From contig OX421968.1 of NCBI GenBank assembly GCA_949128115.1, positions 24,846,377-24,910,376 of the forward strand: DNA of 64,000 nucleotides. The letters run 5' to 3'. The translations under genes and the position numbers were made by a program. The notes beneath the pieces were generated by a model. It searched no databases and had not been told where the DNA came from. It worked only from the letters and a program-made list of their open reading frames with translations. Below are positions 46,120-58,124 of the stretch, piece by piece; position 1 is the stretch's first letter; each line of letters opens with the position of its first letter. The DNA is from Anaspis maculata. Its lineage: Eukaryota; Arthropoda; Insecta; Coleoptera; Scraptiidae.

Positions 46120-49100
46120 GAAAGCAAAACTGTGAATTTGGAATTAAAAAGGTAATACAGATAATTTTTTTATTTTGGATATATCCAAAAACGATACCAC
46201 ATCAATGTTACTATTCCTGCATCTACATTGGACATGAAAACTCCGAAATTCTGATCAAAAACCGATTTTCACTTACTTCTAATTTGTGAAATTGAATCCA
46301 TAGACACTACTTGTCCGTCAAGAGGCTTTGACTTGATCGATGAATTTTAAGTAAACATCTAAATATATTGCCTTGAGTCACTATCACGGCGACCGTATTG
46401 GTCAGCAGAAACCTCGGCAGAAACAACTGAAGAATGCCATGTTGCCAAAATTTGATTTTTAGATAATTTTCCTTTATTTCGTTTCGCTAAGAGCCCATCA
46501 TAACGCGACACTTTATCCCATGTCGCGCTGAGAGCTAATTCTGTACACTCAAAGCGCGACACGGCTCAACAAAAGCAAAACTGTGAAGTTGGAATTAAAA
46601 AGGTAATAAAGATAATTTTTTTATTTTGGATATATCCAAAAACGATACCACATCAATGTTACCTTTTCTGCATCTACATTGGACATGAAAACTCCGAAAT
46701 TCTGGAAAAAACAAATTTTTACTTATTTCGAGTTTGTGAAATGAAATCCAGAGAAACTACCTGTCCGTCAAGAGGCTTTGACTTGATCGGTGAATTTTAA
46801 GTAAACATCAAATTATTTTGCCTTAGTCACTATCACGGCGACCGTATTGGTCAGCAGAAACCTCGGCAGAAACAACTGAAGAATGCCATGTTGCCAAAGT
46901 TTGATTTTCAGATAATTTTTCTTTATTCCGTCTCGCTAAGAGCCCATCATAACGCGACACTTTGTCCCATGTCGTGCTAAGAACTAATTCTGTACACTCA
47001 AAGCGCGACACGGCTCAACGAAAGCAAAACTGTGAATTTGGAATAAGAACGAATTAAAGATAAATTTTTCATTTTGGATCTATCCAAAAACGATACCACA
47101 TCAATGTCACCTTTTCTGCATCTACATTGGACATAAAAACTCCGAAATTCTGAATAAAAACAAATTTTTACTTATTTCTAGTTTGTGAAATGAAATCCAG
47201 AGAAACTACCTGTCCGTCAAGAGGCTTTGACTTGATCGATGAATTTTAAGTAAACATCAAATTATTTTGCCTTAGTCACTATCACGGCGACCGTATTGGT
47301 CAGCAGAAACCTCGGCAGAAACAACTGAAGAATGCCATGTTGCCAAAGTTTGATTTTCAGATGATTTTTCTTTATTCCGTCTCGCTAAAGCCCATCAGAA
47401 CGCGACACTTTGTCCCATGTCGCGCTAAGAACTAATTCTGTACACTCAAAGCGCGACACGGCTCAACGAAAGCAACACTGTGAATTTGGAATAAAAACGT
47501 GATAAAGATAAATTTTTCATTTTGGATCTATCCAAAAACGATACCACATCAATGTTACCCTTTCTGCATCTTTATTGGACATAAAAACTCCGAAATTCTG
47601 AATAAAAACAAATTTTTACTTATTTCTAGTTTGTGAAATGAAATCCAGAGAAACTACCTGTCCGTCAAGAGGCTTTGACTTGATCGATGAATTTTGAGTG
47701 AAAATCAAAATATTTTGCTTAAGTCCGTCAAGAGGCTTTGACTTGATCGATGAATTTTAAGTAAACATCAATTTATTTTGCCTTAGTCACTATCACGGCG
47801 ACCGTATTGGTCAGCAGAAACCTCGGCAGAAACAACTGAAGAATGCCATGTTGCCAAAGTTTGATTTTCAGATAATTTTTCTTCATTCCGTCTCGCTAAG
47901 AGCCCATCATAACGCGACACTTTGTCCCATGTCGCGCTGAGAACTAATTCTGTACACTCAAAGCGCGACACGGCTCAACGAAAGCAAAACTGTGAATTTG
48001 GAATAAAAACGTGATAAAGATAAATTTTTCATTTTGGATCTATCCAAAAACGATACCACATTAATGTTACCTTTTCTGCATCTACATCGGACATGAAAAC
48101 TCCGAAATTCTGAATAAAAACAAATTTTTACTTATTTCTTGTTTGTGAAATGAAATCCAGAGAAACTACCTGTCCGTCAAGAGGCTTCGACTTGATCGAT
48201 GAATTTTAAGTAAACATCAAATTATTTTGCCTCAGTCACTATCACGGCGACCGTATTAGTCAACAGAAACCTCGGCAGAAACAACTGAAGAATGCCATGT
48301 TGCCAAAGTTTGATTTTCAGATAATTTTTCTTCATTCCGTCTCGCTAAGAGCCCATCATAACGCGACACTTTGTCCCATGTCGCGCTAAGAACTAATTCT
48401 GTACACTCAAAGCGCGACACGGCTCAACGAAAGCAAAACTGTGAATTTGGAATAAGAACGTAATAAAGATGAATTTTCCATTTTGGATCTATCCAAAAAC
48501 GATATCACATCAATGTTACCTTTTCTGCATCTACATTGGACATGAAAACTCCGAAATTCTGAATAAAAACAAATTTTTACTTATTTCTAGTTTGTGAAAT
48601 GAAATCCAGAAACACTACCTGTCCGTCAAGAGGCTTTGACTTGATCGATGAATTTTGAGTGAAAATCAAAATATTTTGCTTAAGTCCGTCAAGAGGCTTT
48701 GACTTGATCGATGAATTTTAAGTAAACATCAATTTATTTTGCCTTAGTCACTATCACGGCGACCGTATTGGTCAGCAGAAACCTCGGCAGAAACAACTGA
48801 AGAATGCCATGTTGCCAAAGTTTGATTTTCAGATAATTTTTCTTCATTCCGTCTCGCTAAGAGCCCATCATAACGCGACACTTTGTCCCACGTCGCGCTG
48901 AGAACTAATTCTGTACACTCAAAGCGCGACACGGCTCAACGAAAGCAAAACTGTGAATTTGGAATAAAAACGTGATAAAGATAAATTTTTCATTTTGGAT
49001 CTATCCAAAAACGATACCACATTAATGTTACCTTTTCTGTATCTACATCGGACATGAAAACTCCGAAATTCTGAATAAAAACAAATTTTTACTTATTTCT

Positions 49101-50804
49101 TGTTTGTGAAATGAAATCCAGAGAAACTACCTGTCCGTCAAGAGGCTTCGACTTGATCGATGAATTTTAAGTAAACATCAAATTATTTTGCCTCAGTCAC
49201 TATCACGGCGACCGTATTAGTCAACAGAAACCTCGGCAGAAACAACTGAAGAATGCCATGTTGCCAAAGTTTGATTTTCAGATAATTTTTCTTCATTCCG
49301 TCTCGCTAAGAGCCCATCATAACGCGACACTTTGTCCCATGTCGCGCTAAGAACTAATTCTGTACACTCAAAGCGCGACACGGCTCAACGAAAGCAAAAC
49401 TGTGAATTTGGAATAAGAACGTAATAAAGATGAATTTTCCATTTTGGATCTATCCAAAAACGATATCACATCAATGTTACCTTTTCTGCATCTACATTGG
49501 ACATGAAAACTCCGAAATTCTGAATAAAAACAAATTTTTACTTATTTCTAGTTTGTGAAATGAAATCCAGAAACACTACCTGTCCGTCAAGAGGCTTTGA
49601 CTTGATCGATGAATTTTAAGTAAACATCAAATTATTTTGCCTTAGTCACTATCACGGCGACCGTATTGGTCAGCAGAAACCTCGGCAGAAACAACTGAAG
49701 AATGCCATGTTGCCGAAGTTTGATTTTCAGATAATTTTTCTTCATTCCGTCTCGCTAAGAGCCCATCATAACGCGACACTTTGTCCCATGTCGCGCTAAG
49801 AACTAATTCTGTACACTCAAAGCGCGACACGGCTCAACGAAAGCAAAACTGTGAATTTGGAATAAGAACGTGATAAAGATAAATTTTTCATTTTGGATCT
49901 ATCCAAAAACGAAACCACAACAATGCTACCTTTTCTGCATCTACATTGGACATGAAAACTCCGAAATTCTGAATAAAAACAAATTTTTACTTATTTCTAG
50001 TTTGTGAAACTACCTGTCCGTCAAGAGGCTTTGACTTGATCGATGAATTTTAAGTAAACATCAAATTATTTTGCCTTAGTCACTATCACGGCGACCGTAT
50101 TAGTCAACAGAAACCTCGGCAGAAACAACTGAAGAATGCCATGTTGCCAAAGTTTGATTTTCAGATAATTTTTCTTCATTCCGTCTCGCTAAGAGCCCAT
50201 CATAACGCGACACTTTGTCCCATGTCGCGCTAAGAACTAATTCTGTACACTCAAAGCGCGACACGGCTCAACGAAAGCAAAACTGTGAATTTGGAATAAG
50301 AACGTAATAAAGATGAATTTTCCATTTTGGATCTATCCAAAAACGATATCACATCAATGTTACCTTTTCTGCATCTACATTGGACATGAAAACTCCGAAA
50401 TTCTGAATAAAAACAAATTTTTACTTATTTCTAGTTTGTGAAATGAAATCCAGAAACACTACCTGTCCGTCAAGAGGCTTTGACTTGATCGATGAATTTT
50501 GAGTGAAAATCAAAATATTTTGCTTAAGTCCGTCAAGAGGCTTTGACTTGATCGATGAATTTTAAGTAAACATCAATTTATTTTGCCTTAGTCACTATCA
50601 CGGCGACCGTATTGGTCAGCAGAAACCTCGGCAGAAACAACTGAAGAATGCCATGTTGCCAAAGTTTGATTTTCAGATAATTTTTCTTCATTCCGTCTCG
50701 CTAAGAGCCCATCATAACGCGACACTTTGTCCCATGTCGCGCTAAGAACTAATTCTGTACACTCAAAGCGCGACACGGCTCAACGAAAGCAAAACTGTGA
50801 ATTT
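46120..50804. repeat. Higher-order satellite block, second copy lacking 887 bp
   Basis: It repeats the preceding block but lacks the equivalent of two monomers (438+449 = 887), consistent with unequal exchange between homologous monomers near 41190-41235. Apart from that it looks essentially identical by eye. A further local copy of about 49.3-50.1 kb lies at 50.7-51.5 kb (offset 1395). Confidence 0.8.
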
Positions 50805-52859
50805 GGAATAAGAACGTAATAAAGATGAATTTTCCATTTTGGATCTATCCAAAAACGATATCACATCAATGTTACCTTTTCTGCATCTACATTGGACATG
50901 AAAACTCCGAAATTCTGAATAAAAACAAATTTTTACTTATTTCTAGTTTGTGAAATGAAATCCAGAAACACTACCTGTCCGTCAAGAGGCTTTGACTTGA
51001 TCGATGAATTTTAAGTAAACATCAAATTATTTTGCCTTAGTCACTATCACGGCGACCGTATTGGTCAGCAGAAACCTCGGCAGAAACAACTGAAGAATGC
51101 CATGTTGCCGAAGTTTGATTTTCAGATAATTTTTCTTCATTCCGTCTCGCTAAGAGCCCATCATAACGCGACACTTTGTCCCATGTCGCGCTAAGAACTA
51201 ATTCTGTACACTCAAAGCGCGACACGGCTCAACGAAAGCAAAACTGTGAATTTGGAATAAGAACGTGATAAAGATAAATTTTTCATTTTGGATCTATCCA
51301 AAAACGAAACCACAACAATGCTACCTTTTCTGCATCTACATTGGACATGAAAACTCCGAAATTCTGAATAAAAACAAATTTTTACTTATTTCTAGTTTGT
51401 GAAACTACCTGTCCGTCAAGAGGCTTTGACTTGATCGATGAATTTTAAGTAAACATCAAATTATTTTGCCTTAGTCACTATCACGGCGACCGTATTGGTC
51501 AGCAGAAACCTCGGCAGAAACAACTGAAGAATGCCATGTTGCCAAAGTTTGATTTTCAGATAATTTTTCTTCGTTCCGTCTCGCTAAGAGCCCATCATAA
51601 CGCGACACTTTGTCCCATGTCGCGCTGAGAACTAATTCTGTACACTCAAAGCGCGACACGGCTCAACGAAAGCAAAACTGTGAATTTGGAATAAAAACGT
51701 GATAAAGATAAATTTTTCATTTTGGATCTATCCAAAAACGATACCACATTAATGTTACCTTTTCTGCATCTACATCGGACATGAAAACTCCGAAATTCTG
51801 AATAAAAACAAATTTTTACTTATTTCTTGTTTGTGAAATGAAATCCAGAGAAACTACCTGTCCGTCAAGAGGCTTTGACTTGATCGGTGAATTTTAAGTA
51901 AACATTGAAATATTTTGCCTTAGTCACTATCACGGCGACCGTATTGGTCAGCAGAAACCTCGGCAGAAACAACTGAAGAATGCCATGTTGCCAAAGTTTG
52001 ATTTTCAGATAATTTTTCTTCATTCCGTCTCGCTAAGAGCCCATCATAACGCGACACTTTGTCCCATGTCGTGCTAAGAACTAATTCTGTACACTCAAAG
52101 CGCGACACGGCTCAACAAAAGCAAAACTGTGAATTTGGAATAAGAACGTGATAAAGATAAATTTTTCATTTTGGATCTATCCAAAAACGAAACCACAACA
52201 ATGCTACCTTTTCTGCATCTACATTGGACATGAAAACTCCGAAATTCTGAATAAAAACAAATTTTTACTTATTTCTAGTTTGTGAAATGAAATCCAGAGA
52301 AACTACCTGTCCGTCAAGAGGCTTTGACTTGATCGATGAATTTTAAGTAAACATCAAATTATTTTGCCTTAGTCACTATCACGGCGACCGCATTGGTCAG
52401 CAGAAACCTCGGCAGAAACAACTGAAGAAAGCCATGTTGCCAAAGTTTGATTTTCAGATAATTTTTCTTTATTCCGTCTCGCTAAAAGCCCATCATAACG
52501 CGACACTTTGTCCCATGTCGCGCTAAGAACTAATTCTGTACACTCAAAGCGCGACACGGCTCAACAAAAGCAAAACTGTGAATTTGGAATAAGAACGTGA
52601 TAAAGATAAAGGACACTATCGGGTTTGGGCATATTTTGGGCCCTGCAGGACCAGTTTTCCGTCAATTTTGCCACTGCCTTACCGTATTGGTCAAAATTGA
52701 TTATGCAATATGCATAAGTAAGTGATTTCTCGTATTTGTGCAAAAAATTGTTTAGATTGTCCATCTCCTCAATAATTCATATGAAGAAAATATTGATGGG
52801 TTACTGGGCCCCAGCCCAATTTTCGTGGTTTTTGTGACAGATCTTGCAATGTTTCCTCA

Positions 52860-53000
52860 ACCAGAGGACATAGTGATCTCATTCTTCCACTGATGGCTAA
52901 CTGATTTTAAGCAATGAAGTATAGGCTATTTTTATTTTATTGGACGCCGCGTCCGGGGTCAGCCGCCGCCCACTAGACAAAATGAAAGAAAGAAGTCAGT
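52860..53000. repeat. Lone unit of the 263-bp repeat family
   Basis: GAGGACATAGTGATCTCATTC, GGCTAACTGATTTTAAGCAATG, a TAGGCTA word and AGCCGCCGCCCACTAGACAA follow the order of the 10.1-11.8-kb minisatellite (ACATAGCGATC, TAGCTGACT, TAGGCTAC, CGCCGCCCCC). Confidence 0.55.
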
Positions 53001-53262
53001 TCGAGAATGTACGCCATCATGTATTCTTGAACACTCTAGGTCTCGATCGACCAACTACAAACTCCCTAAAGACAAAAAAGCCGCTCTGCTAGTATCCGGT
53101 ATGAACTATCTAGATACTTGTCACGAATCGTCTTACTTATACGCCACCCATAAACAAAATCTTCCACTTTTCCTTCACGAATCGCATAATAAGCCTATTT
53201 TTCATAGATAATGAAGCAAAGCTCTCCGACATATAGGAGGAGTCCTTATTCGGACCGAATGC

Positions 53263-53310
53263 CTGCGCAGTGATGAGCCCTCAACAGGGGCGTAACACAT
53301 GTCTGTGCAG
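53263..53310 (+). ncRNA. Degenerate hammerhead ribozyme-like motif 1
   Basis: Order of parts as in a type I hammerhead. Stem I strand CTGCGCA; core GTGATGA (canonical CTGATGA, first C changed); stem II GCCCT-CAACA-GGGGC; GTAA where GAAA is expected; ACATGTC ending in the expected cleavage triplet GTC; then TGTGCAG, which pairs with all seven bases of stem I (one G-U). Two core substitutions make activity unlikely. Confidence 0.5.
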
Positions 53311-53665
53311 TTTTGGTTTGATCGACTGGTGTTGTGGTAGACGGAGAGCTTTACTTTATTGAAAAAGCGATGGGTCCGTCATGGTCCTAGGAGGCGCAAT
53401 ATTGGCGTGTTTGTGTTTTTCAAACATTGCGCTACTCGGCTTGAAAACGTGTATACACTTTACCATCGATGCTCCTGGCGACGGTGTGGCTTTACGTGGA
53501 ATTTGTGTTCAATTCCCTGGTCTACCTGATGTCTTTTGGAACACAGCATCCCGGAATGCCTTTGATAGATAGCGCCGCTTGGGAGACTCACATATCAGGA
53601 GTCCTCCTATGTGTACATTACAAGCATCTCTGTCTGCCACAGCACCAGATGGTTGGACCGGATAT

Positions 53666-53720
53666 CTGCTCACTGATGAGCCCTCAACAGGGGCAATATC
53701 TAATACACGTCTCTGTACAG
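53666..53720 (+). ncRNA. Degenerate hammerhead ribozyme-like motif 2
   Basis: CTGCTCA, an intact CTGATGAG core, stem II CCCT-CAACA-GGGG, then AATATCTAAT where GAAA is expected (a short insertion has broken the core), ACACGTC with the cleavage triplet, and CTGTACAG. Stem I pairs at about five of seven positions. Probably inactive. Confidence 0.5.
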
Positions 53721-54129
53721 CTTTGGTCTCATCGGCTTCAGCCCATTGTGTGGCAGCTGACTTTGGAATGTACCAAGGAATAACTGTGAAATTCAAAGAC
53801 TGCTTTCAAAGTGTAAGTGAGCTTCGAAACCAAAGCGCTCAAGTAGGCAGCGTAGCCAGCATAGAGAGGGACACAGAACTAGATGGAGGAAAAAAAAATT
53901 AACCGTAGGGTGTACTACCCCGTCATAAAAGCGGCAAGACTATCGCGTGCTTTCTGGAGCACACCATCACGCGGTCTTTCTAGACTCTGTTCATTAGATC
54001 GCAGTGTACAAGTGCGAAGCTCTAGTGCATTCCAGAACATACATGTAGGCTTTGGCCCGTGAAACTGAACTGGTAACTTTAGCGGCCGAGTAGCACACAA
54101 TTTCCCTTTGGCGGAGTGCCGGATTCACA

Positions 54130-54420
54130 GCACGTTGATAATGCCCGCGAAATGTGTAGGATCTTTCGGGAGTCGCCTAGAAACCGTATTACGGGTCATT
54201 GTGGAATTTGCTAGAGGACCGATGGAAGATTCGAGAACACTAGTCGGAGTATATATAAGCACCACGGATCGGCCTACGAGTAGTATTGAATTCGAAGTGA
54301 TCGAGAGCAATAGAAAGCAAGTAGTAATCAGCGATATTCCCAAGTTAATCATTGTTGGCGTGTATTTATTGTAGCGGGCCGTAATAAATTGTGTGTTTAA
54401 AAACGATCGACACAATTATT
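54130..54420 (+). promoter_or_regulatory. Probable 5' LTR promoter region of the Ty3/gypsy element
   Basis: A TATA box (TATATATAAGC near 54250) is followed about 120 bases later by a polyadenylation-like AATAAA (54379-54384) and a GT-rich stretch, the arrangement of an LTR. TGTAGGATC (54151) and GATCGACA (ending 54411) are plausible boundaries. No second LTR is present, so they are unproven. Confidence 0.45.
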
Positions 54421-54548
54421 ATATAAACGAACCTAAGCGCGAAATACGTAACATCTGAAGCCAGAAGCGGTATAATTGAGAGTAATTTGGCCTGTGACTA
54501 CAGGACATTCGGAACATTAGTGATTTGTAAATTCCGGAGACAAGAAGC

Positions 54549-55817
54549 ATGTCGAAGACAGGAGTCGAAGAAACTTTGACGAGCATCATGGCGATGATGC
54601 AGCAGCAGAAAATCTTCAAGAACAACAGGAGAAGAGGCGTTTGGAAGAAAAAGAAGAACTGACAAATCTTTTTCTAGAACAAAGAAATGTACGCGTTGAA
54701 GAGAAAGAAGAATTGAATAATCTTCTAGAGGCACAAAAAAAGGGATGAAAAATCTGCTACATGAACAGCAGAGTCTTCTACAAGAACAGCGTCTGGAAGA
54801 TAAGGAAGAAGTGAAGAATCTTCTAGAAGGACAGGAACAGGAATTGAGAAACCTGCTAAAAGAACAGGAAAGGAAACGCCTGGAGGAAAGGGAATAAAAA
54901 TTAGCCTTTGTGGGACAACAAACTCGGTATTTCGACGAAAGTGTAAAAGAGAAAGTGGTTGCGACGGTGGAAGAAAGAATGGGAGCGATGGAAGCCAACA
55001 TGACGAAGCTGGAACAACAGGTCCAGAAAAGTGCCACCAGTGCTGCGATGGTCAGTTCAGCGGGTGTCCATCGTGTGAAGCTGCCAAACTTCGATAGGAA
55101 AAGCCCATGGACTATCTTTAAGGGGCAGTTCGATGCCGCTGCCAAAGCAAACAGATGGAGCGAGGTTGACAGTGCTACGGCTCTAGTCCTGGCTGTCAGA
55201 GGCCCAGTGTTGGAGCTGCTCAGACGATTCCGGAGAGTGAGCAGAAGGACTTTACTAAGCTGACCAGGGTCCTGGAACTCCAATCTGGGGACAATCATGT
55301 GCGGCACATCCATCAAACCCAGCTGAAGGCCAGAATAAAAGAGAGCGGAGAAAGCCTTCTGGAATTTGACTCCAAATTCCTAGCCTAGCTTAGCCTTTCC
55401 AGCTTATCCAGCGGATGTGTTGGCCGACATCGCAAAAGAAACATTCATTGGCGGAAAAAAGATCCAGATGTGCGTCAGATGGTCATGATCAGCAATCCAG
55501 CCAACATCAGCTACGCGCTCATCCAAGCTATTTGCATTAAGGCAGCCAAAGATGCTTCGCAGCCCTATCGTCTTGGGGAGGTGAGCTTTGACGAATCCAG
55601 AGCATCACGTACTTCTGAGAAATCTGTGAAGGAAATGCTTGTTCTCAAGGTGAGCCAAGAGCTGGAGGAAGACCGCATTGCTTCGGATGTGGAAAACTGG
55701 GATATCTGCGTCGGGACTGCAGGCAAAGGTTTAATTCAAGTGACCGTTCCATACCAGCACGGAGAACTCTCAGCCCTAAGAGACGCTATCAAGAAAACTA
55801 ATTCCATCTGGCGCTAA
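54549..55817 (+). pseudogene. Ty3/gypsy gag, degenerate
   Basis: From ATG at 54549, across frame changes, a long charged coiled coil (EEKEELNNLLEAQKK type, about 54600-54900) precedes the capsid-like part: VKLPNFDRKSPWTIFKGQFD, AAAKANRWSEVDSATALVLA, VRGPVLELL, then LKARIKESGESLLEF. The FD.K..W...K.QF.AAAKAN pattern is typical of arthropod gypsy Gag. A TAA near 54896, a frame change near 55225 and a stop near 55384 break it. Long antisense open frames here are shadows of the coiled coil. Confidence 0.75.
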
Positions 55818-55879
55818 GGGGGGCACGCTGGCTGGAAGTCCTCAATGGCCCAGGACTTACTCCGTCTCACTGCTGTGGG

Positions 55880-56320
55880 AGTCACCCAATAGCCTCCTTC
55901 TGAGTGGAGAGCTTGACGAGGACAATTGCGTGTTCGTAGTCGATACCGGAGCCACGAAGTCATTTGTTTGACATGCGATACTTCGAAAGCAACCCAATGT
56001 GCCACTGAGAGACGGCGCTTGTTTGACTACAGCTACCGGAGAGTCTGCTACAGTGTACGGAGAAGCTGAAGTGAGCATTCGCTTTGGACGATTTCTTCTG
56101 CAAGAAAAGTTCTTGGTCGCTGACTTTGTTTACGGCTTCATACTTGGCCTGAACTTGATGGAAAAGAACGGATTCATCCTGGATGTTGGACAGCGGACAC
56201 TGAAGATCGGAGACGGGAAAATGGCGCTTAGAACAACCATGGAGGCCGCTGAGGAAATTCGGCTACTTTTGGCTGAAACCGTTCGTGTAGCTGCTAACTC
56301 CGAGAAAATCATGTGAGTAA
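55880..56320 (+). pseudogene. Ty3/gypsy protease domain
   Basis: FVVDTGATKSFV carries the aspartic-protease DTGA active site, followed after a frame change by FGRFLLQEKFLVADFVYGFI and LGLNLMEKNGFILDVGQRTL, matching the LG.D....  flap-and-core arrangement of retropepsins. The frameshift right after the active-site segment makes it non-functional. Confidence 0.7.
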
Positions 56321-56639
56321 CACTATGCGGACAACCTGGAGGACATGTCGCCGGCATTGCTGAACCCGACACAGCTGCCAGCTGCATCATGGCCAAGACA
56401 TTGATGACATGGACAAGACGAAAATCCCGATCAGTCATTAACCCGAACAAGACGTGCAAAACAATCAAGGAAGGAGAGACTCTGGGCAAGTGGGAGCTCG
56501 TAGAATGGATCTCACGCTATAAAAAAATATCGACAAAGGCTGCGACTCTCAAGCTCTTGGAAAAAAAGATAGTGGAGATGTTCTCGCCTGACTAGAAACA
56601 TCTGTGGGGATAGGAGAAGAAGGTTGCGACGCAATTCAT

Positions 56640-57335
56640 ACAAGGAGAAGCTGCAGCCTTTGCGATGGAAGGTAAGCCTACCGGGAGGATCAGCGTGATC
56701 CAACATCGGATCAACACTGAGAACGCCGCACCGATCCGACAGGCTCCCCGGCGCCTACCTTCGGCGAAGCAAGAAGAGGTGTCGAAGCTCTTGACGAACA
56801 TGTTGGATGAAGGCGTGATAGAAGAATCGACAAGCCCGTGGTCATCACCGGTTGTTTTGGTTACGAAGAAAGACGTACGCGATTTTACGTGGACTACCGT
56901 CAACTCAATGATGTGACAAAGAAAGACAGCTATTGACTGCCTCGGATTGACGACACTTTGAGCACGCTGTCTGGATCGAAATGGTTTTCGACGCTTGACC
57001 TGAAGAGTGGTTACTGGCAAGTGGGACTTCACAACGACGACAAAGACAAGACGGCCTCTTCAGTCTGCCGGTAACGGCCTTTATCAGTTTACTGTGATGC
57101 CGTTTGGACTTTGTAACGCACAGGCCACGTTTGAACGTCTAATGGAGTGCTTTTTGCGAGGTCCAACATGGAAAACTTGCCTAGTCTACCTCGACGACGT
57201 AATGGTCATCGGTCGAACATTTGAAGAACAGAAAAAGAACCTCCGGAAGGTATTTCGACGTCTTCGAGGTGCACATCTCAAGCTCAACCCAAAAAATGCG
57301 TTCTCTTCCAGAAGCGAGTCAAATTTTTGGGGCAC
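56640..57335 (+). pseudogene. Ty3/gypsy reverse transcriptase, frameshifted
   Basis: Recognisable in order: HRINTENAAPIRQAPRRLP, GVIEESTSPWSSPVVLVTKK, a Y-R-L-N-D-V region in another frame, FSTLDLKSGYWQVGLHNDDK, GLYQFTVMPFGLCNAQATFE and CLVYLDDVMVIGRTFEEQKK. YLDDV (about 57185-57199) is the catalytic motif and is intact. There are frame changes near 56885, 57030 and 57300 and a stop near 56916. Confidence 0.8.
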
Positions 57336-57480
57336 GTAGTGTCGCCGGAGGGAATCGAAACCGATCCAGCGAAATTGAATGCTGTCCGAGAATGCCACGA
57401 CCAAGAAATCAGCATGAAGATGAAGTCAGAAGTTTCTTGGACTTGTGCCACGAAGCTTATGCACATACTACAGATGATTT

Positions 57481-57890
57481 GTGGAGAAGTTTGCTGACAT
57501 TGCTAAGCCCTTACACAAATTGACTGAAAACCGTGCGCCATTCCTGTGGACAAAGGGATGTGAAAACTCATTCAAGACTCGGGAGGTGGCATTGTGCTCG
57601 AGTGCTATCCTGGCATACCCTCTTCCACAAGGACAGTACACCTTGAACACTGATGCCAGCAACAGCGGAATTGGAGCAGTGCTGTCACAACACTAGCAGG
57701 GCCAAGAGCGAGTAGTGTAGTACTACAGCAAGGTGTTGACCAAGCCAAGGTGGATCGAGAAACTGCGACAATATGACTTCAAAATCCAACATCGTCCTGG
57801 AAGAAGTCATGGCAATGCGGATGCTCTTTTTCGAAGGCCATGCAACGAAGACTGCAAGCACTGCAAGGAGGTAGACCAACGGAATTGAAA
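57481..57890 (+). pseudogene. Ty3/gypsy RNase H with internal deletion
   Basis: ADIAKPLHKLTE, YTLNTDASNSGIGAVLSQH, stop, YYSKVLTKP, then RWIEKLRQYDFKIQHRPGRS and HGNADALFRRPCNEDCKHC. The TDAS start and the NADAL...C..C end are kept. The middle of the domain, which normally lies between YYSKVL..P and ARWIxxLQ.Y, is missing, so about 70 residues are deleted. Confidence 0.75.
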
Positions 57891-58124
57891 TGTCGAAGTC
57901 AAGGCAATCGTTGTCGGAACCCCAAGGAATTGGACTGAGGCTGAGCTCAATAAGGAGCAGCTCGAGGACTCAGCCATCGGTTCACTTGCAGAAGGAAAAG
58001 AACTTGGCCAAGACAGACCAGAGTTGGCCGAGATCTCTGGTGAAGGGCCCGAATTCAAGGCTCTTTGAGCTCAGTGGCATTCTCTGAGAATAAAGAATGG
58101 GCAGCTGAAGAGAGTCTAGGAGAG

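Larger units (their letters stand above)
40011..52610. repeat. About 449-bp satellite array, about 28 monomers
   Basis: Monomers carry CGCGACACTTTGTCCCATGT, CGCGCTAAGAACTAATTCTG, AGCGCGACACGGCTCAAC, TTGGATCTATCCAAAAACGA and CCGTCAAGAGGCTTTGACTT. Length forms are 449, about 511 (an internal 62-base duplication of the CCGTCAAGAGG segment) and about 434 (15-base deletion at GTTTGTGAAACTACC). Left-edge monomers (40.0-41.2 kb) are the most diverged. A conserved 62-codon antisense frame in most units reflects monomer conservation, not a gene. The array stops at 52610 and resumes at 63326. Confidence 0.95.
53231..53760 (+). repeat. Direct repeats, about 405 bp apart, carrying hammerhead-like motifs
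   Basis: The segment CGGACCGAATGCCTGCGCAG..., with TGATGAGCCCTCAACAGGGGC and TTTTGGTTTGATCGACT downstream, recurs as TTGGACCGGATATCTGCTCA... with CTTTGGTCTCATCGGCT. Such tandem direct repeats with a ribozyme motif recall the terminal repeats of Penelope-like elements or short multimeric retroelements. No Penelope reverse transcriptase is present in the window. Confidence 0.5.

Noticed and set aside
40287..52557. A 62-codon minus-strand frame (starts MSRFECTEL) repeated in most satellite monomers.
   Set aside because: It keeps open only because monomers are nearly identical. Several monomers lose it, upstream signals are absent, and its composition follows the repeat.
40011..52610. CRISPR-like array.
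   Set aside because: Units of about 449 bases repeat as whole monomers with no unique spacers, and the sequence is clearly eukaryotic.
54498..55316. 272-codon minus-strand open frame rich in Ser/Leu/Phe/Cys.
   Set aside because: Exact antisense of the gypsy Gag coiled coil; the low-complexity GAA-rich sense strand keeps the antisense frame open.
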